Positions 1-12,700 are shown, counted from the stretch's first letter. The stretch: DNA of 64,000 nucleotides from Massospora cicadina (GCA_022478985.1 JAKSZP010002709.1:124001-188000); one strand, 5' to 3'. Notes: generated by a model not told the origin, from the letters alone. Translations and numbers: made by a program.

Positions 1-249
1 ATGAGCTTGGAGATTAAGGGAAGTGTGATATATCAGAAGTATAAGTTTTTTCATATACATTTTTATCACTTTTCTTAATTTGATTCCAGAGTAGTCAGCA
101 TCAACTAACAACTCATATAATATTCAAAACTTTGAAGTATAAAATTGTTCAAATTGATTGACACCATGTTTATATTTCAGGCTTTGACAATATGTTAGCA
201 TTTTGTACAGCTCTTTGAGAACAATAGACATTAGTTAGTTAGTACAGAC
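1..249. other. AT-rich flank, no gene seen
   Basis: This is AT-rich sequence upstream of the first LTR. I see no open frame, RNA gene or repeat that I can support. Confidence 0.5.
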
Positions 250-1480
250 TGGTACGCAAAACTAACACAAGTATACTGGAAAATAATTACTCGCCCTCTG
301 GAAGGAACCCCACCAGAACACAACCAATACAAGTTTTAAAATGTAAGATCAAACGCAGATAAGGGATAGAACCCCCTTTTATAAATGATGACAGCCTAAA
401 AAATTTACCAGTTAGTTAGGGTGACATCACATAAAATAATCTAATATCTGCCAATTAAAGAAATTTAATATATGAAGGTAATGATGATGCTTCCAAAAAA
501 TGAATTCTAACTTCCTTTTATAGCTTTGGAAAGCAAAAAATTCATTTGACCAATGTTGGAGTAATTCTGTACAAAAATGATCAATGATGAAGGTTTGACT
601 GAAAATCCAACTGAATTAGCTACTTAAATGGAAGTGATCGAATCTTCTATCTTAATGTTACCCAAAAAGGCAATCAGTCAATAATAAGGGCTAGTTAAAC
701 CCTAGAAGCAAGGCGCATTAGAAAAGCTCTTTGTATTAACCTTAAACTGATCAGCATATTAATAATTTGGGAGAAGAAGCAATAACCAGAAGCGGTATTT
801 CAGCCCCAAACCCAAAAGCAGAAATTGAACAAGAAGCCACTAGACATCCTGGTTTAGGGATGTCAATCACAAGATAGACCTTAAAGATATAAGATTTAAG
901 TCAAATGGATGCCGCCATTAAGGCGGAAATTAAATATAGACTGATAAGGGGTTCATAAAGCCCCTACAGTAATGTTATACCCTATTCCCAGTTTGTTATC
1001 AACTCCATTTATCCTATACCTTGAATTTATTCAAGAAGTATAAAAGTAAATTGATTTTAATTAATAACAAAGCTTTTACCACAAAATCTCATGTTTATCC
1101 TTTGATGCCACTTATATTTGGGTTAAGTAAAGAGATTGCCAGTAACCAGTCTGGTATATAAGAGATTAGACACTTGCAAGGAAGGATACTTAGTTACTGA
1201 TAATGTCAAAGGAGAGGTTGATCAAGGTTTCCATTGAGCCTTGTGCCAGAGGCAACTTACTGAAAATAAGTTCATTAGTGGCAACAAGAATATATCCAGC
1301 AGGGCGATGAGCAGTTTTGACCAACAATTGATGCTTCATTGGGTAGCATTAGAAGAATATTCACTCATTGAGAATTATTATGGTCTTTCAGAAGATCACC
1401 TGGTGTCTAATCAGTGTTTTAGATAACCCCCACCAGCAGGTCAGCCAACCAAGTAGTCAAGCAAAGGCTGACAAGATGAC
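250..1480 (+). repeat. 5' LTR of element A
   Basis: It matches 12720-14370 along its length, for example ACAAGTATACTG near the start and CAGCAGGTCAGCCA near the end. It is about 1231 bp. It preserves the empty site (AAGAAGCAATAAC at 774-786) into which a LINE fragment inserted in the sister LTR. The exact ends are inferred by alignment with the 3' LTR and the primer site. Confidence 0.8.
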
Positions 1481-1482
1481 TG

Positions 1483-1498
1483 TGGTTCTCACTACAGG
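1483..1498 (+). promoter_or_regulatory. tRNA primer binding site of element A
   Basis: TGGTTCTCACTACAGG lies 2 nt past the LTR. The complement ends in CCA and differs by one base from the site in element B (33377-33392). It reads as the 3' end of a tRNA: T-stem strand CCTGT, acceptor strand AGTGAGC, discriminator A, then CCA. Confidence 0.75.
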
Positions 1499-1740
1499 AG
1501 TGACACCATCAGACCAGATTGAAGAGCATGAGATTCTTCAATAAAATATTGACGTTGAAAGTAATGAGGCCATCATGGTGCATATTTAATTGAACTCCTA
1601 TCAAGATAGGAGGAAACCATACATTCAAGACTCCAAACATTTTGACAAGGATATTGTTTCGGTGAAACCAAATTAAGCATGTAAAGGAGACTGCTAGACA
1701 AGCAGCGCTGTCTAGATACCAATTGTAGGTTTAACCTCAG

Positions 1741-4700
1741 CTGTAATGAAGAATGATGCTATTATTAAAGAGATGGATAATAATTATTATTCCTTGAGAA
1801 CAAAAATGGAATGAAAATCCGCCCCTAGGATAATTTATGGATTGTATTTAGACCAGAACGATTCAATGCTGTACACCTTTAGCAAGAATCTTGATGAGTC
1901 AGAAGCTCAACTGCAGGTTGTACCACAGCCAGAAACTATCTTATCTCTAGAGCTACCCATTTAGAAAACCCATTTTTGGCTACTTTACTTGATTGATGCA
2001 CTTGGTGTGTGCTGAACTATTAAAGAAGAACCAAACTAGAAGCCCTAATTAAAGACAATGTATAAACCTGGCGAGGGAACCATTGCAGATTTCTGCAGAT
2101 ATATGAAAACAGGTATTGATGGCGAGAGTGATTTCCAGAGGGCTCGCCACATACAAGGCTGCATGAGGCATGAATCTCAAGAGATTCTCTTTGCAAGTAT
2201 ACGCCCCAGTTTAATCTGGACTGAATTGAGGAAAATTCTACTGCCAAAGTTTAGAAGTGATCAAGAAGTCCAGAACATAAAGCAAGAATTTCTGCACACG
2301 AAGATGGGAAAAAACAAGTCATTTAATAAATATGCCGCATGTCAATATCTCAAGGCTCATCATTTGTGGACAATAAGAACTTTGTATATAATGAATGCAA
2401 AGATGGTGCTACTGAGTTCCCTAGAGATTTATCCGCTTTATAGATGAACATGACCTTAGCCATCAAGGCCGCAATATCACTAAAGGCCACCAAGGAGGCC
2501 TTACTCGATGTCCAAGGAATTTATAAGATAGAACACAATGCATCAGGACAACCCCTTTAAAGGAATAACAGAACTGTTTAATAGCTCATGATACTAATGA
2601 GAAGCCCAAAGATAATTATTATAGCCAGTAGAATGAAAGCTATAGAGAACTGATCTCTAACCAAGTGCCATAACTTGGACATTTTTAGCGCTCTTGTCTG
2701 ATTAACGCCACTGAGAAGAAGGATTCACCTCCTAATGATTATACCAATTGCAATGTACTAGTTGGATCTACACACAAAGGGGAAGATAATCGTGAATATG
2801 AAGATGTAGTTAGTGCATGATATTGCGCTTTAGGGGCACCTAATGCTGTGGCTATATTTGCTCAAAAACATGTAAATGAAATTTGGGGAACTGGATCAAA
2901 CAATACCTCTTGGAACAGGCCACCCAACCACCAGAATGATAAAGGTTGAAATAAGGAGAGCATCTTGTGACGTTTACCATCAGGAGAATAGAACCAGTAT
3001 TGAGGATAACACTAAGGTCACATCACAGGCAGAAGCTCTGAAGTTGCTTGAAGAGTCAACCATTGACGCTTTAACAACTTGTAACCCATTTGTAAAGAGC
3101 GGCATGAAGGTCAAAATGATGATTCAGACATTTTGCATCTTGCGGTACTGGGTGATGTAGCGCCTGTCAGTATCATATCCAAAAAGTTGATAAAGAAACT
3201 GAAGTTCATGACAGATATAAACTATAATGTCAAATATCTGACAGCTAGCCATATTTCATGTGCACCTTATGGGATATTCAGCGATTTTATTGTGTTTTGT
3301 GAGCACGGTTCTGATAGCTCTGAAAGCGCTTTTTAGACAATGACCACTATGGCTTCTTAATTAGCATCCAGTTTCTACTTGCGTTTGGTGCTAGTATGAC
3401 TTCACAACCAATACCGTGAGCATACTCAACTACCAACTGCCGCTTGTTTAAGGGTGAAGATGCTAATTTATGCAAGCAGAGACATGCTTGGTAAAATTAA
3501 TAGATCAATATACCTGATCCACTACATTCTTAAGAAGAAAGGCATTTAGAAGTTACCTGCCGCGGTCAGCGCATAAAAGGTCCTACCAATAAGCTCTAGT
3601 GAGACCATAGAAATCACAACTGTTATACAATGATGGATGTTACTATCAATCAGTGTTAAGATACCTCCAAACTTAATAAATTAATTATAAAGTCACAATG
3701 GGATCAGAGAGCTGGAGCTAAGGGGTTCGTGCTTGGGTTTTTGATACCAAATACATCAAAGAACTAAATGTCATATTAATGAACATCACTACTAAGCGTA
3801 TCCACATAGAAAATGGACAATTCATCACCCAATACAGATTGACAAGCTATGTTGCCATCGAGTCAGTACATGCTGTTGGAGATTGTAATGAGCTAGGATT
3901 TGAGGATTTGACTGACAAGGAGCAGAATAATTGGACGAGTACTGGATGATTTCTAAGACATCTTCAGCTATGTACCAAAAAACTATGGGCTATGCAAAGA
4001 ATAGGTTCATAGGATAGACACTAGATATGCTATCCCATTAAAGTCTATACAGTATCGCTATATAAAACTGAAGATAAAGTTATTACTAAAAAGTTAATCA
4101 GCTATCTAAAGCCTGCTTGATAAAACATTTTTTAAGAGCCCTTGGGCTTCACTGCTGCTATTTGTATGGAAGAAGGATGGAACACATCATGTGGATGTGA
4201 CTACCAACGCTTAAGTGAAATTACCATAAAAGATCTATACCGCTCCCTTTGAATAGATGATGTCCTAAAGCGCTTGAAAGAATAAAGTACTTCTCAGCGG
4301 TGGACCTGGCCAATGGGTACTGGAAGGTGGAACTCTCACCTGAGGATCAAAAGAAGTGCTTCCTGATCGGCAATTAGGGATTGTTCAAACCTATGAGGAT
4401 GCTTCATGGGCTGTGAAATTCCCCTGCCACTTTCCAAAAAGCGATGAATCAAATCTTTGGGGATCTCAAGTTATCAAGTGTGCTCATTTACCTGGACAAT
4501 ATAACAGTATTAAGTTGCACTTTTTAAGAGCACCTCCAACACTTACAAAAAGTGGTTACCTGATAAGAGTATCTGACCTAAATTATAACCAAACTTAAAT
4601 TTACCTTCCTAAAGAGACAGCTGGAGATCCTAAGACATGAGATGAACCCAAAAGAAGCCAAGATTTAGCAAGGAAAGGTCAAAGCTTTAGTAGCCATGGA

Positions 4701-6267
4701 ACAGCCTCAAAGTATGCGATAAATCCAAGTAATCCTCAGGATGGTGGAATACTATCAGCAGTTTATCCCCCATTTTGAGGACTTGGATGAGCCGCTCACC
4801 TACATGTTAACCAAGGAAACTAAGTCTGAATAGGACCTGTAGCAAGAGCATGCCTTTGAGTGTTGAAAGTTAAATCTGGTATAGGCACCAATTGAATCCT
4901 ACTTAATCTTAAACAAAATTTTTTACCTGTATACTGATGCTAGTGGCGTTGGGCTCAGAGCAACACTCACCCAATCTGGTTAATAATGTGTTAACCACCA
5001 TATTGAGAACTACTCCAAGGTTTTAAAAGATTTAAAATAAATACAATCTGATGCAAAGAGAGTTCTTGATGTGATAAGAGCAGTAAAGCACTTTTGACCC
5101 TAGTTATATGAGGCGCTCTTCAAAGTTGTGATGAATCATGCATCACTCCATTGGCTACGCAGCATATAGGATCCTGACATAAGCCTTGCCCAATAAGCAG
5201 TACAACTCCGAGGGTATGAATTTTTGATTGTACACAGAGTATGCAGCAAGCATCTCAATGTCAAAAGACTTTCTCAATTACCTTTTTTCCACCTTCAATC
5301 ACATGATAGTAATCTTATGTATGCCTTATAAGATTACTATAGAAGGAATTGTAATATGAAAACGAAGAAGTGAATAATGTCCTCAGAATATTCTACAAAA
5401 ATACCCAGCAAATTGATGGGAACCTTTATAAAAAGATTAAGGACAAGTGGTACTCATAAATCTTAACTAGCGATCAAATGGAGCTTGTGATGGAAGCATA
5501 CATTCATGTTAGCCATGGACGATCCCAGAAAACATTGGCATACCTAAAAGTCTATTTTCTATTGGTCAATGTCAGATGAAGTACATCAAGACCCGGAACT
5601 CTTTGTACCCTGGGCGAGCTTTAGACACCAAGAGAAGCGCTTTAAGTTCCAACCAATTTCATCGCCAGACTGATTCCACAGCATATCCATTGACATGATA
5701 GGACTGTTGCCTACCATTTCAGTCATTCCAAGTTTATTATCATGACAATTGAGCATTTCAACAAATGGGTTGAAGCATCAGAAGTCAAGACCTACACCGC
5801 AGGATCAACAATAAGATTCATGTATAATCAAGTGATAGCAAGGCTTGGGTGTCCTTAGGTTTACTATCAGACAATGGCAAAAACTTTATCTCTGATTTTG
5901 TGAGAAACTTTATGGATCTGGTTAAAGTAAGACAGCAGTTCCTCACTACATATACTAAATCCTCTGAAAGAAGTGTAGAACTTACAAATAAACCTTAGAA
6001 GGAATATTGAACAAGATGGCCATGAACTTTAAGTCACAGTGGGACCAACTATCGTCCTCAACCCTGCTAGAATACAAACTTAGCCATCATTTGGTGGTCG
6101 ACCTGTCTCTGCTCAAGGTCTTTATGGGCAATAAGCAGCGCTACCCACCTTGTTGATGCAATTTATCTCCATGGATTGCAAGAACCTACCATTTGGGTGT
6201 TATCAGAAAGAGTTGGCTGATGACTTGATCAAGATTTAGCTGGAAGCATCCAAAGACATCAAAGATT
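1741..6267 (+). pseudogene. Gag-pol remnant of element A (first part)
   Basis: Gag-like sequence is readable at 2058-2447 in one 129-codon frame. A protease-like stretch lies near 3130-3340. Reverse transcriptase is at about 4130-4620: the SAVDLA motif is near 4298-4320 and the catalytic box reads YLDN instead of YLDD. RNase H follows at about 4920-5160 with YTDASG intact. Integrase spans about 5480-6267 and includes SDNGKNFISDF near 5868-5900. Many in-frame stops are TAA or TAG where Gln is expected. The frame is cut at 6267 by element E and resumes at 12469. There is no intact open frame, so the product is surely dead. Confidence 0.8.
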
Positions 6268-6272
6268 CTATC
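6268..6272 (+). repeat. Target-site duplication of element E, left (CTATC)
   Basis: CTATC directly precedes the TGTAAT start of the E 5' LTR. The same five bases directly follow the E 3' LTR at 12464-12468. A 5-bp duplication is normal for Ty3/gypsy integration and fixes both ends of E. Confidence 0.9.
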
Positions 6273-7429
6273 TGTAATTCTCAGGGAGCGTCCCCTTCAT
6301 TTGGAAAGAGAATGTTCCCTTTCTCATCCAAAAAGGGTCCCAGAGGGCAGCTATCCCTCTCATCTCACAGAGCGTCCTCATCCATGTGGTGGATGAGCGT
6401 TGGGTAACAGCTCTCCCTTTGAGGATCCCACCACCTGTTACCTATTAACTTCAGATGGATTTATACAACGAATTAAATGGATTTGCACCAAGATTTTGAG
6501 GAGTCAGCATTCTCTTGGGACGGAAGTTCTGAATAAAGTCAAGGGCAATGACCTTAATTGTCAATATTTGAGAGCCCTAAATCATCAAAAACAAGGTCAA
6601 CGGGCGTGTACCTTTATTTAATAAAGCATCTAATATTAGATCATTTGCAAGGCTCGCCAATGGCATTGGACCATCAGAAAATGCTGAGCAAGTTTGAAAC
6701 ACTCCCTGGTAGTATTGCAACCCCCTCCCAATAGTTCTAGTATGGACCAACAGACCCTGGAGTGACTGGGTGCAGGTGGGTTGAATGTCTTAAACCCATT
6801 CCTGACCTCATGGGACCGTCTTTATAATGGGTGGCTTTGGGAAATTCCCGCTTCCTGTTGGGTGAGATTCTGTTGCTCTAGTCATTGAAAACAAAGAAAA
6901 TAGTTAATTTTGGCATCTTTGAACAAACTAACAGCAACTCAGCCTGCCGCTGACAATTTTGAAGTCACTTCTAAATAATTCATTTCCCACTCATTCAAAG
7001 TTTTCAGGTTAGGCGAACCTCAAGGGCTCTGATACTGAGATAGTCTAAGCTATTCCTCAGATCAATCATCTATTTAAGAAGTCATGACACATTGAGAAAG
7101 TTGATGATTGATTTTCCAATTTTTAAATTCAATAAAAATTCTGTACCCGAAATCCAATTTTTTCCATTATAACGATATTTAAACCCACCATTCTGATCTC
7201 ACTTTTCCCAGCACCTAAACCCATGGACCTGAGGGACATGTCATCCTGGTTAGCTGCCAGGTTGCTATTTACATTAATGACTTTTTGGCGTACGCCAGTA
7301 TATTTCCTCACTACAAAATTTAACGTCACTCAGGTAGCAGCGCCTCTATAATATGGACTTGCCTACTGGATGTTTGGGCATCCAGACTGGCAGGCTTGTC
7401 TAAAAAATTTATCTACCGCCATCATGACA
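6273..7429 (+). repeat. 5' LTR of element E
   Basis: It is 1157 bp and aligns with 11310-12463 throughout, for example CATCCAAAAAGGGTCCCAGA and GAACAAACTAACAGCAACTC in both. A TATA-like TATTTAAG lies near 7071-7078. Confidence 0.88.
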
Positions 7430-7440
7430 TAATCAACTGT
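7430..7440 (+). promoter_or_regulatory. Putative self-primer binding site of element E
   Basis: TAATCAACTGT starts at the first base after the LTR and does not begin with TGG. It is complementary over 10 bases, with one G-U pair, to ACGGTTGATT at 12144-12153 in the 3' LTR, 33 nt after the start of TATTTAAG. That matches the Tf1 mode, where the start of the RNA folds back as primer. The 5' LTR copy (7104-7113) is more diverged. Confidence 0.6.
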
Positions 7441-7737
7441 CCTGTATTTTCCGTCATTTCCGCTCTTCTCATAGAAATGGGTGCAGCAGTGGTCAGCTTT
7501 TACTAGTTGGAGAGGGTTGTTAAGGAGTTTTGATATGGGTGAACTGCCCTAGTGCCTTTGACCTTTTACTCAGTCCACCCTCAAAATAGGCTCTTCATGC
7601 TTGAGGCTGCTGATTTGGCTTCAGTTTCTTATTCCAGCTCCAAGTTAGTATCCAAATTGATTCCAAAACTGACGCTGCCCTCATGCTTGTGTTAGTTTGT
7701 TTTAGCACACCAGCTTATAAATCGTTGATAGTCCAGC
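7441..7737 (+). other. Short leader of element E; most of gag missing
   Basis: This is the only sequence between the primer site and the protease region. No gag fold or zinc knuckle is seen. A complete chromovirus would have roughly 1 kb more here, so an internal deletion is inferred. Confidence 0.55.
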
Positions 7738-8136
7738 ATGGAGAGAAAAAGATTCAACCCCTTTCATCACGCCAGTTCTGCTTCTATTGCACACCTTTTT
7801 ATTTCCGCTGATCTAGTTGCAATCTCTTCTTTATCAACAGACATGACCTCATCTGCCAATAAACAGAATTCCGCCTACTTCATATCAACAATGAAATTTA
7901 GTATTGGGGCATATCAGGTGTATTTTAAGGCCTTAGTTGACATGGGAGCAGCGGGGAACTTCATGAGTATGGAGTTGGACCAGCAGCTCGATCTGGACTT
8001 GGATGCGGGGCCGTTGGTTTTGATTTCATCTTTGGCTAACCCTCCTTCAGAGTACAGCACCCCGTGCCTTTCTCAGTCCACCAGTTTAGTTTTTGTGATT
8101 GCTTCTCTGCGATGCCCAAACTTGTGTTTTCAATAA
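7738..8136 (+). pseudogene. Retroviral-type aspartic protease remnant, element E
   Basis: A 132-codon open frame (TTG or internal start, so the true start is unknown) contains FKALVDMGAAGNFMS at about codons 60-74. This is the active-site segment of gypsy proteases, usually LVDSGA, here with Met in place of Ser. Flanking leucine-rich strands fit the fold. It would cleave the Gag-Pol polyprotein inside the particle. The loss of the residue after the catalytic Asp and the absence of a complete upstream gag make activity unlikely. Confidence 0.7.
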
Positions 8137-8269
8137 TTTTGGGTGTGGGTTGGTGGCGTTGGCAGAATGTGAGAACCCAACTTTAGACAAAAATGCTGTC
8201 CTTTTCTAACAATCAGGTGGTGGGCAAGTTTATAATTGTTGGATACCCTCACTAAAGCATGTGGACGTG

Positions 8270-9240
8270 GTTCTATTACAACCCTTGTTCCCCCTGTTAG
8301 GCTTCCGCCAGATTTTCTCAGTGAGTTGATGGGTACCAGAGCATCTTTGACTTGGACAAGGCTAGACGCCTTCCCCCTCATATGAAATTTGATTTGAATT
8401 TTTGTACAACGGTGCAAGTGGTTAGTACAAACTGTCCCCTGTACCCACATAAGGTGGAGTTAGATGCGGCCCTCAATGCATGGTTGGACAACATGCAAAA
8501 GAAGTTTGGTTTCGCAGGAGACATCTCCAGTTGCCTCCCCTAATTGTCTTTTCCAAAAAGGTATATGGGTCACTTCATCCCTGTGTTACTATGGAAACCT
8601 CAATAAGATTACAGTCCATGACCTCTACCCACTTCCATTGGAGAAGACCATAGGCAGGCAATTTCCAAGTCACAGATGTTCTCAAAACTTGATCTTGTGA
8701 ATGCCTTTAATCAAATTTTAGTGAAGGAAGATAAGGAATGACTTACCGCTATCTGGAAAAAACATGGCATAATCAATTTCAGGAGATGCCCTTGGGCTGA
8801 AAAATGCACCCGCAACCTTCCAGAGAATGATTGATAGCATGCTAGGGGATCTTAGATTCTCCTGCGCAGTCGCTTATATTGATGATATCCTGGTACATTC
8901 CCCTCCCCCAACAACATGCAAAGGATCTGGAGGCGGTAGTGGCGGTCCTTCATAAAGCTGGCTTGTTAGTCAAGCCGTCAAAATGCAAATTTTATTGGCA
9001 AGAAGTTACCTTCTTGGGTAATATTGTTTCAAAAGATGGTTATGTCATCTTGTACAGCAAATTGGACGCCATCCGTGAGTGGCCAACTTCAACAACACAG
9101 AAGCAATTAAGAAGCTTTTTGGGCGCCATTATCTTCTTGAAGAAATTCTACCACGCACTCTCACTGTTGGCCAACCATTACATCCGCTTACTAGAAAAAA
9201 CGTACCTTTCCATTGGATGCCCAAGTGCCATCAGGCATTT
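8270..9240 (+). pseudogene. Reverse transcriptase remnant, element E
   Basis: RT pieces lie in several frames: PPDFLSELMG near 8300, a KLDLVNAFNQILV-like block at about 8688-8722 (broken by a TGA), and CAVAYIDDILVHS at about 8864-8903 with the YIDD catalytic box intact. KPSKCKFYWQEVTFLGNIVS follows near 8970-9030, typical of the RT thumb. Frameshifts separate the blocks. It would copy the element RNA into DNA. It is dead as read, although the catalytic Asp pair survives. Confidence 0.8.
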
Positions 9241-9255
9241 GATTCTATTATATAG

Positions 9256-9582
9256 GTGTTCTTGTCACCACCAAACCTCAAGCATGTTAATCCTTCCAAA
9301 CCTTATATTGTAACATGCAATGCATCTTCCACTGCGGTAGGGGCTGTCTTGCTCCAGGCGCATGATGTATTGGAATACCCAGTTGTTTACTATTCTCACA
9401 AGTCTTCTTTAACTGAGCAATCCTGGGTCATTTATGACAAGGAGTTGGAAGCCGTGGCATGGGCCTTGACCCACTGGCAATATCTCTTACAGGGTGCTCA
9501 GCACAATTTGACTGTGAAAACTGACCACCAAGCGCTACAATATTGTTGCAATCCACAGAAGTTGGTGCACTGTCAGTCCTGA
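9256..9582 (+). pseudogene. RNase H remnant, element E
   Basis: One 108-codon frame carries YIVTCNASSTAVGAVLLQ, then YYSHKSSLTEQSW and YDKELEAVAWALTHWQYLL, ending in KTDHQALQY. These are the blocks of a gypsy RNase H domain. The first catalytic residue, normally Asp in TDAS, is Asn (a G to A change). The frame ends just before the connection domain. Confidence 0.8.
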
Positions 9583-9939
9583 ACCTACCAGGACCTGTAC
9601 AGATTCAACTTTATATATGAGTTTGTGAAGGGGCCCTGAATGTCCTTCCTGATTTCTAAGTCTCAATCCCGCGCTCTTCACAGCTGTGACAGATGAGGCA
9701 GATCTCATCATGGTCATTCCCCCACTCAAATTTTATCCATTGTACCTCCCATGGTTTCAGCTGTTGACTTAGCTCCATATGCACCTTTGGTGTCACGGGT
9801 CTTAGCTGTGCAGTTGGAATGTGCAGAATGGGTGGACCTTCTGGAGCAGTTGTCCCTCCCCGCTTCCAAGCATTCCTTATATTCTTTGGCTGAGGGGATC
9901 ATCCAGTTTAGGTCGCGGGTGTAAGTACCTCCTCTCCTC

Positions 9940-11309
9940 CATGCTGAAGTCATTCAAGCACATCATGATCCCCCAACAGTTGGTCACCTAGGGAACAAGA
10001 AGTGCATTGATCTGTTTAATGCACCTATAACTGGCCTGGTTTTTCAAAAGATATTCCAGCCTGGGTCAGAGATTGCATGACTTGCACGTGGTCCAAATTG
10101 GACCAGTCAGGTAGTAATGGACTTTTGCAACCCTTGCAGCAGGCAGAGGGTTCATGGACATTGGTGTCTGTGGACTTTATTGTTGTGCTACCCATCTAAA
10201 GGGTTTATAGCAGGTATGGTTGTTGTAGACCGCTTTACAAAATTCTCCCTTTTTATCCCTTTCTTCTCCCCCATTACTTACGAAGAGACTACCTGCCTAT
10301 TTGTGCGTCAAGTATTCTTAATGTTTGGCCTCCTGAAGGAAATTGTCAGCGACTGCAGGTCCCAACTTATGGCGCGATTTTGGAACGTACTCTTGTCTAT
10401 TTTTAAGATTATTCCCTGCATCTCCACCACATACCATCCATAGTCATATGGTCAAACTGAACAAGTCAACTAGATCCTGGAGCAGTACCTGTGTTGCTAC
10501 ACTTCAGCTGCTCAGGATATCTGGGAGGATGACCTTCCCCTCTCCCAGTTTGCATATAATAATGTCTCACTTGCATCCACGGGCTTCTCCCCATATGAAG
10601 CATCCTTTGATTATAATCCCTCTTTTTTGGTTGGTCCATGCCTTCATTCTGTGGTACCAGCTGCTGCCAACTATGCCCAGCATAATTGAGATACCCAGTC
10701 CCTGGTTTGGGAGCATCTAACTAAGGCCTTAAGTGATTACAAACGGTTTGCAGATCAGAAGCAGCTCCCAGCTTATGAGATAACTGTGGGGTCATATGTC
10801 ATGCTTGACACGCGTTTCTTGAGGATGCAAGTGCCCACACGGAAGCTGGCCAGTGAACCCTCAGGTCCTCAATTGGTGGAAGAAGACTTAGGAAGTGGCG
10901 CCTTCCATCTTGAAGTTTCCACCCCACTGGAAGCAACATTTAGTGTTCCATGCCACTCTTATGTCCAATTTAATATAAAAATTCCAGCAGACTCTGAGCC
11001 CATTGTAATTAAGGGCATGGAGGAAGCAGAGAATGAGGATATCCTAGCCTCCTGACAATCTAAAGGTCAATCCAGTATTTAGTCGCATGAAAAGGATTCC
11101 CAGCCTACAAGAATAGCTGGTTTGGTGCGCAGGACTTCACTAACTACTCGGAGCTTGTTGAGGCTTTCCATGCTTCCCACCTGGATGCTCCGCATCTCCC
11201 CAAGATCACTATGCTAATGGCGATCAAGTTTCTTAAGGCCCATAAAAATGTGGTCTTCCCTCAATTCCCCGGTGGTGATGACCCTCCTTTTGCAAAAAAG
11301 AAAGCGTAA
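9940..11309 (+). pseudogene. Integrase and chromodomain remnant, element E
   Basis: Zinc-finger and core blocks are spread over frames at 9950-10720: GMVVVDRFTKFSLFIPF near 10213-10263, then FGLLKEIVSDCRSQL near 10324-10370. The GPF-type region follows near 10786-11055. At about 11125-11200 one frame reads GAQDFTNYSELVEAFHASHL, the C-terminal part of a chromodomain. Chromodomains steer integration to marked chromatin. Several frameshifts and TAG stops are present, so it is not functional. Confidence 0.75.
11291..11309 (+). promoter_or_regulatory. Polypurine tract of element E
   Basis: An A/G-rich run (TGCAAAAAAGAAAGCGTAA) lies directly before the 3' LTR. This position fits the plus-strand primer. 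Confidence 0.6.
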
Positions 11310-12463
11310 TGTAAGTCATGGGGAGCGCCCTCTTCATTCGGATCATGGGGTGTTCCCTTTCCCATCCAAAAAGGGTCCCAGAAGGGCATCTATTCCTCTT
11401 GTCTCACAGGGTGACCTCACCCATGTGGTAGATGATCATTGGGTAACAGCTCTACCTTTGAGAATCCTGTCACCTGTTCCTTTATTAACTTCAGATGAAT
11501 TAATACAACGAATTAAGTGCATTTGTACCAAGCTTTTGGGGATTCAGCATTCTCTTGGGACGGAAGATCTGAATAAAGTCGAGGGCAATGACCTCAATTG
11601 TCAATATTTGAGAGCCCTAAATCATCAAAAACAAGGGCCAACGGGCGTGAACCTTTGAGTAATAAAGCATCTAATATTGGATTGTCAGAAAAACTCACTA
11701 ATGGCATCAGGCCATTGGGAAATTCTGAGCAAGTGTGAAACACTCCCTGGCAGTATTTCAACCCCTCCCAATAGTTCTAGTATGGACCAATGTACCCTGG
11801 AGCAACTGGGTGAGGATGGGTTAGGTGTCCCAAACCTGTTCCTGATGTCATGGGACTGCCCCTATATGGTTTGGCCTTGGGAAATTCCCACTGCCTGTTG
11901 GGTGAGATGCTGTTGCTTTAGTCATTGAAACCAACAGGAATTGTTAATTTTGGCATCTTTGAACAAACTAACAGCAACTCAGCCTACCACTGACAATTTT
12001 GAAGTCCTTCTAAATAATTCATTTCCCACTCACTCAAAATTTGTCAGGTTAGGCGAATCTCAAGGGTCCTAATCCTGTGGTTGTCTAAGCTATTCCCCAA
12101 ATCAATAGTCTATTTAAGCTGTCATAACACACTGAGAAAATTGACGGTTGATTTTCCAATTTTTATATTAAATTAAAAATTCCGTGCCCAAAATTTGATT
12201 TTTCCCTTATGACGAAATTTAAACTCACCATTCTGATCTCACTTTTCCCAGCTCCTAAACCCATGGACCTGGGGGACATGTCAGGCTGGTTTGCTAGGTT
12301 GCTATTTACATTTACGACCTTTTGAAGTTTTCTAGTTAATTGCCTCACTACACAATTTAACGTCGCTCAGGTAGCAGCACCTCTGCATTTGGGTTTGCCT
12401 TCTGGATGTTCAGTCATCCATACTGAAAGGCTTATATAAACTTTATCTGCCGCTATCATGACA
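11310..12463 (+). repeat. 3' LTR of element E
   Basis: It is 1154 bp, begins TGTAAG and ends ATGACA, followed at once by the CTATC duplication. TATTTAAG at 12111-12118 and ACGGTTGATT at 12144-12153 mark a likely promoter and RNA start. Confidence 0.88.
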
Positions 12464-12468
12464 CTATC

Positions 12469-12700
12469 CACAATTTTCAACATGTGCGTCAGTGATTGTC
12501 TAAATTATCAGATTTCACCTTAGGAGATAAGGTCCTACTCTAGCATCAAAAAGGGAAGCCATCTGAAGAGTTTCAATCCATTTAGACTGGCTCTGCAACT
12601 ACCTTGGCCAAGAGAGGAGCCAAGTATTCTATAAGAGATGATGACACCAATATAGTATTTAACAGAGTACGTGCCCAGCACCTTGGTTCATTCTAAAAGT
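12469..12700 (+). pseudogene. Integrase C-terminal tail of element A, resumed after E
   Basis: After the CTATC copy the frame reads a gypsy integrase tail: FTLGDKVLL near 12511-12540 (a stop then replaces a Gln), then GAKYSIRDDDTNIVFNRV near 12616-12670. This is the GPF-type domain that precedes the 3' end of pol. It completes the pol remnant broken at 6267 and confirms that E is an insertion. Confidence 0.75.

Larger units (their letters stand above)
6273..12463 (+). mobile_element. Chromodomain Ty3/gypsy element E, nested in A
   Basis: Direct LTRs lie at 6273-7429 and 11310-12463 and begin TGTAA and end TGACA. A perfect CTATC target duplication flanks the element. The interior holds protease, RT, RNase H, integrase and a chromodomain remnant in the usual Ty3/gypsy order. 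Only about 300-470 bp separate the 5' LTR from the protease, so most of gag has been deleted. Element E sits inside the integrase region of element A, between A core and A C-terminal tail, so it is younger than A. Confidence 0.9.
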
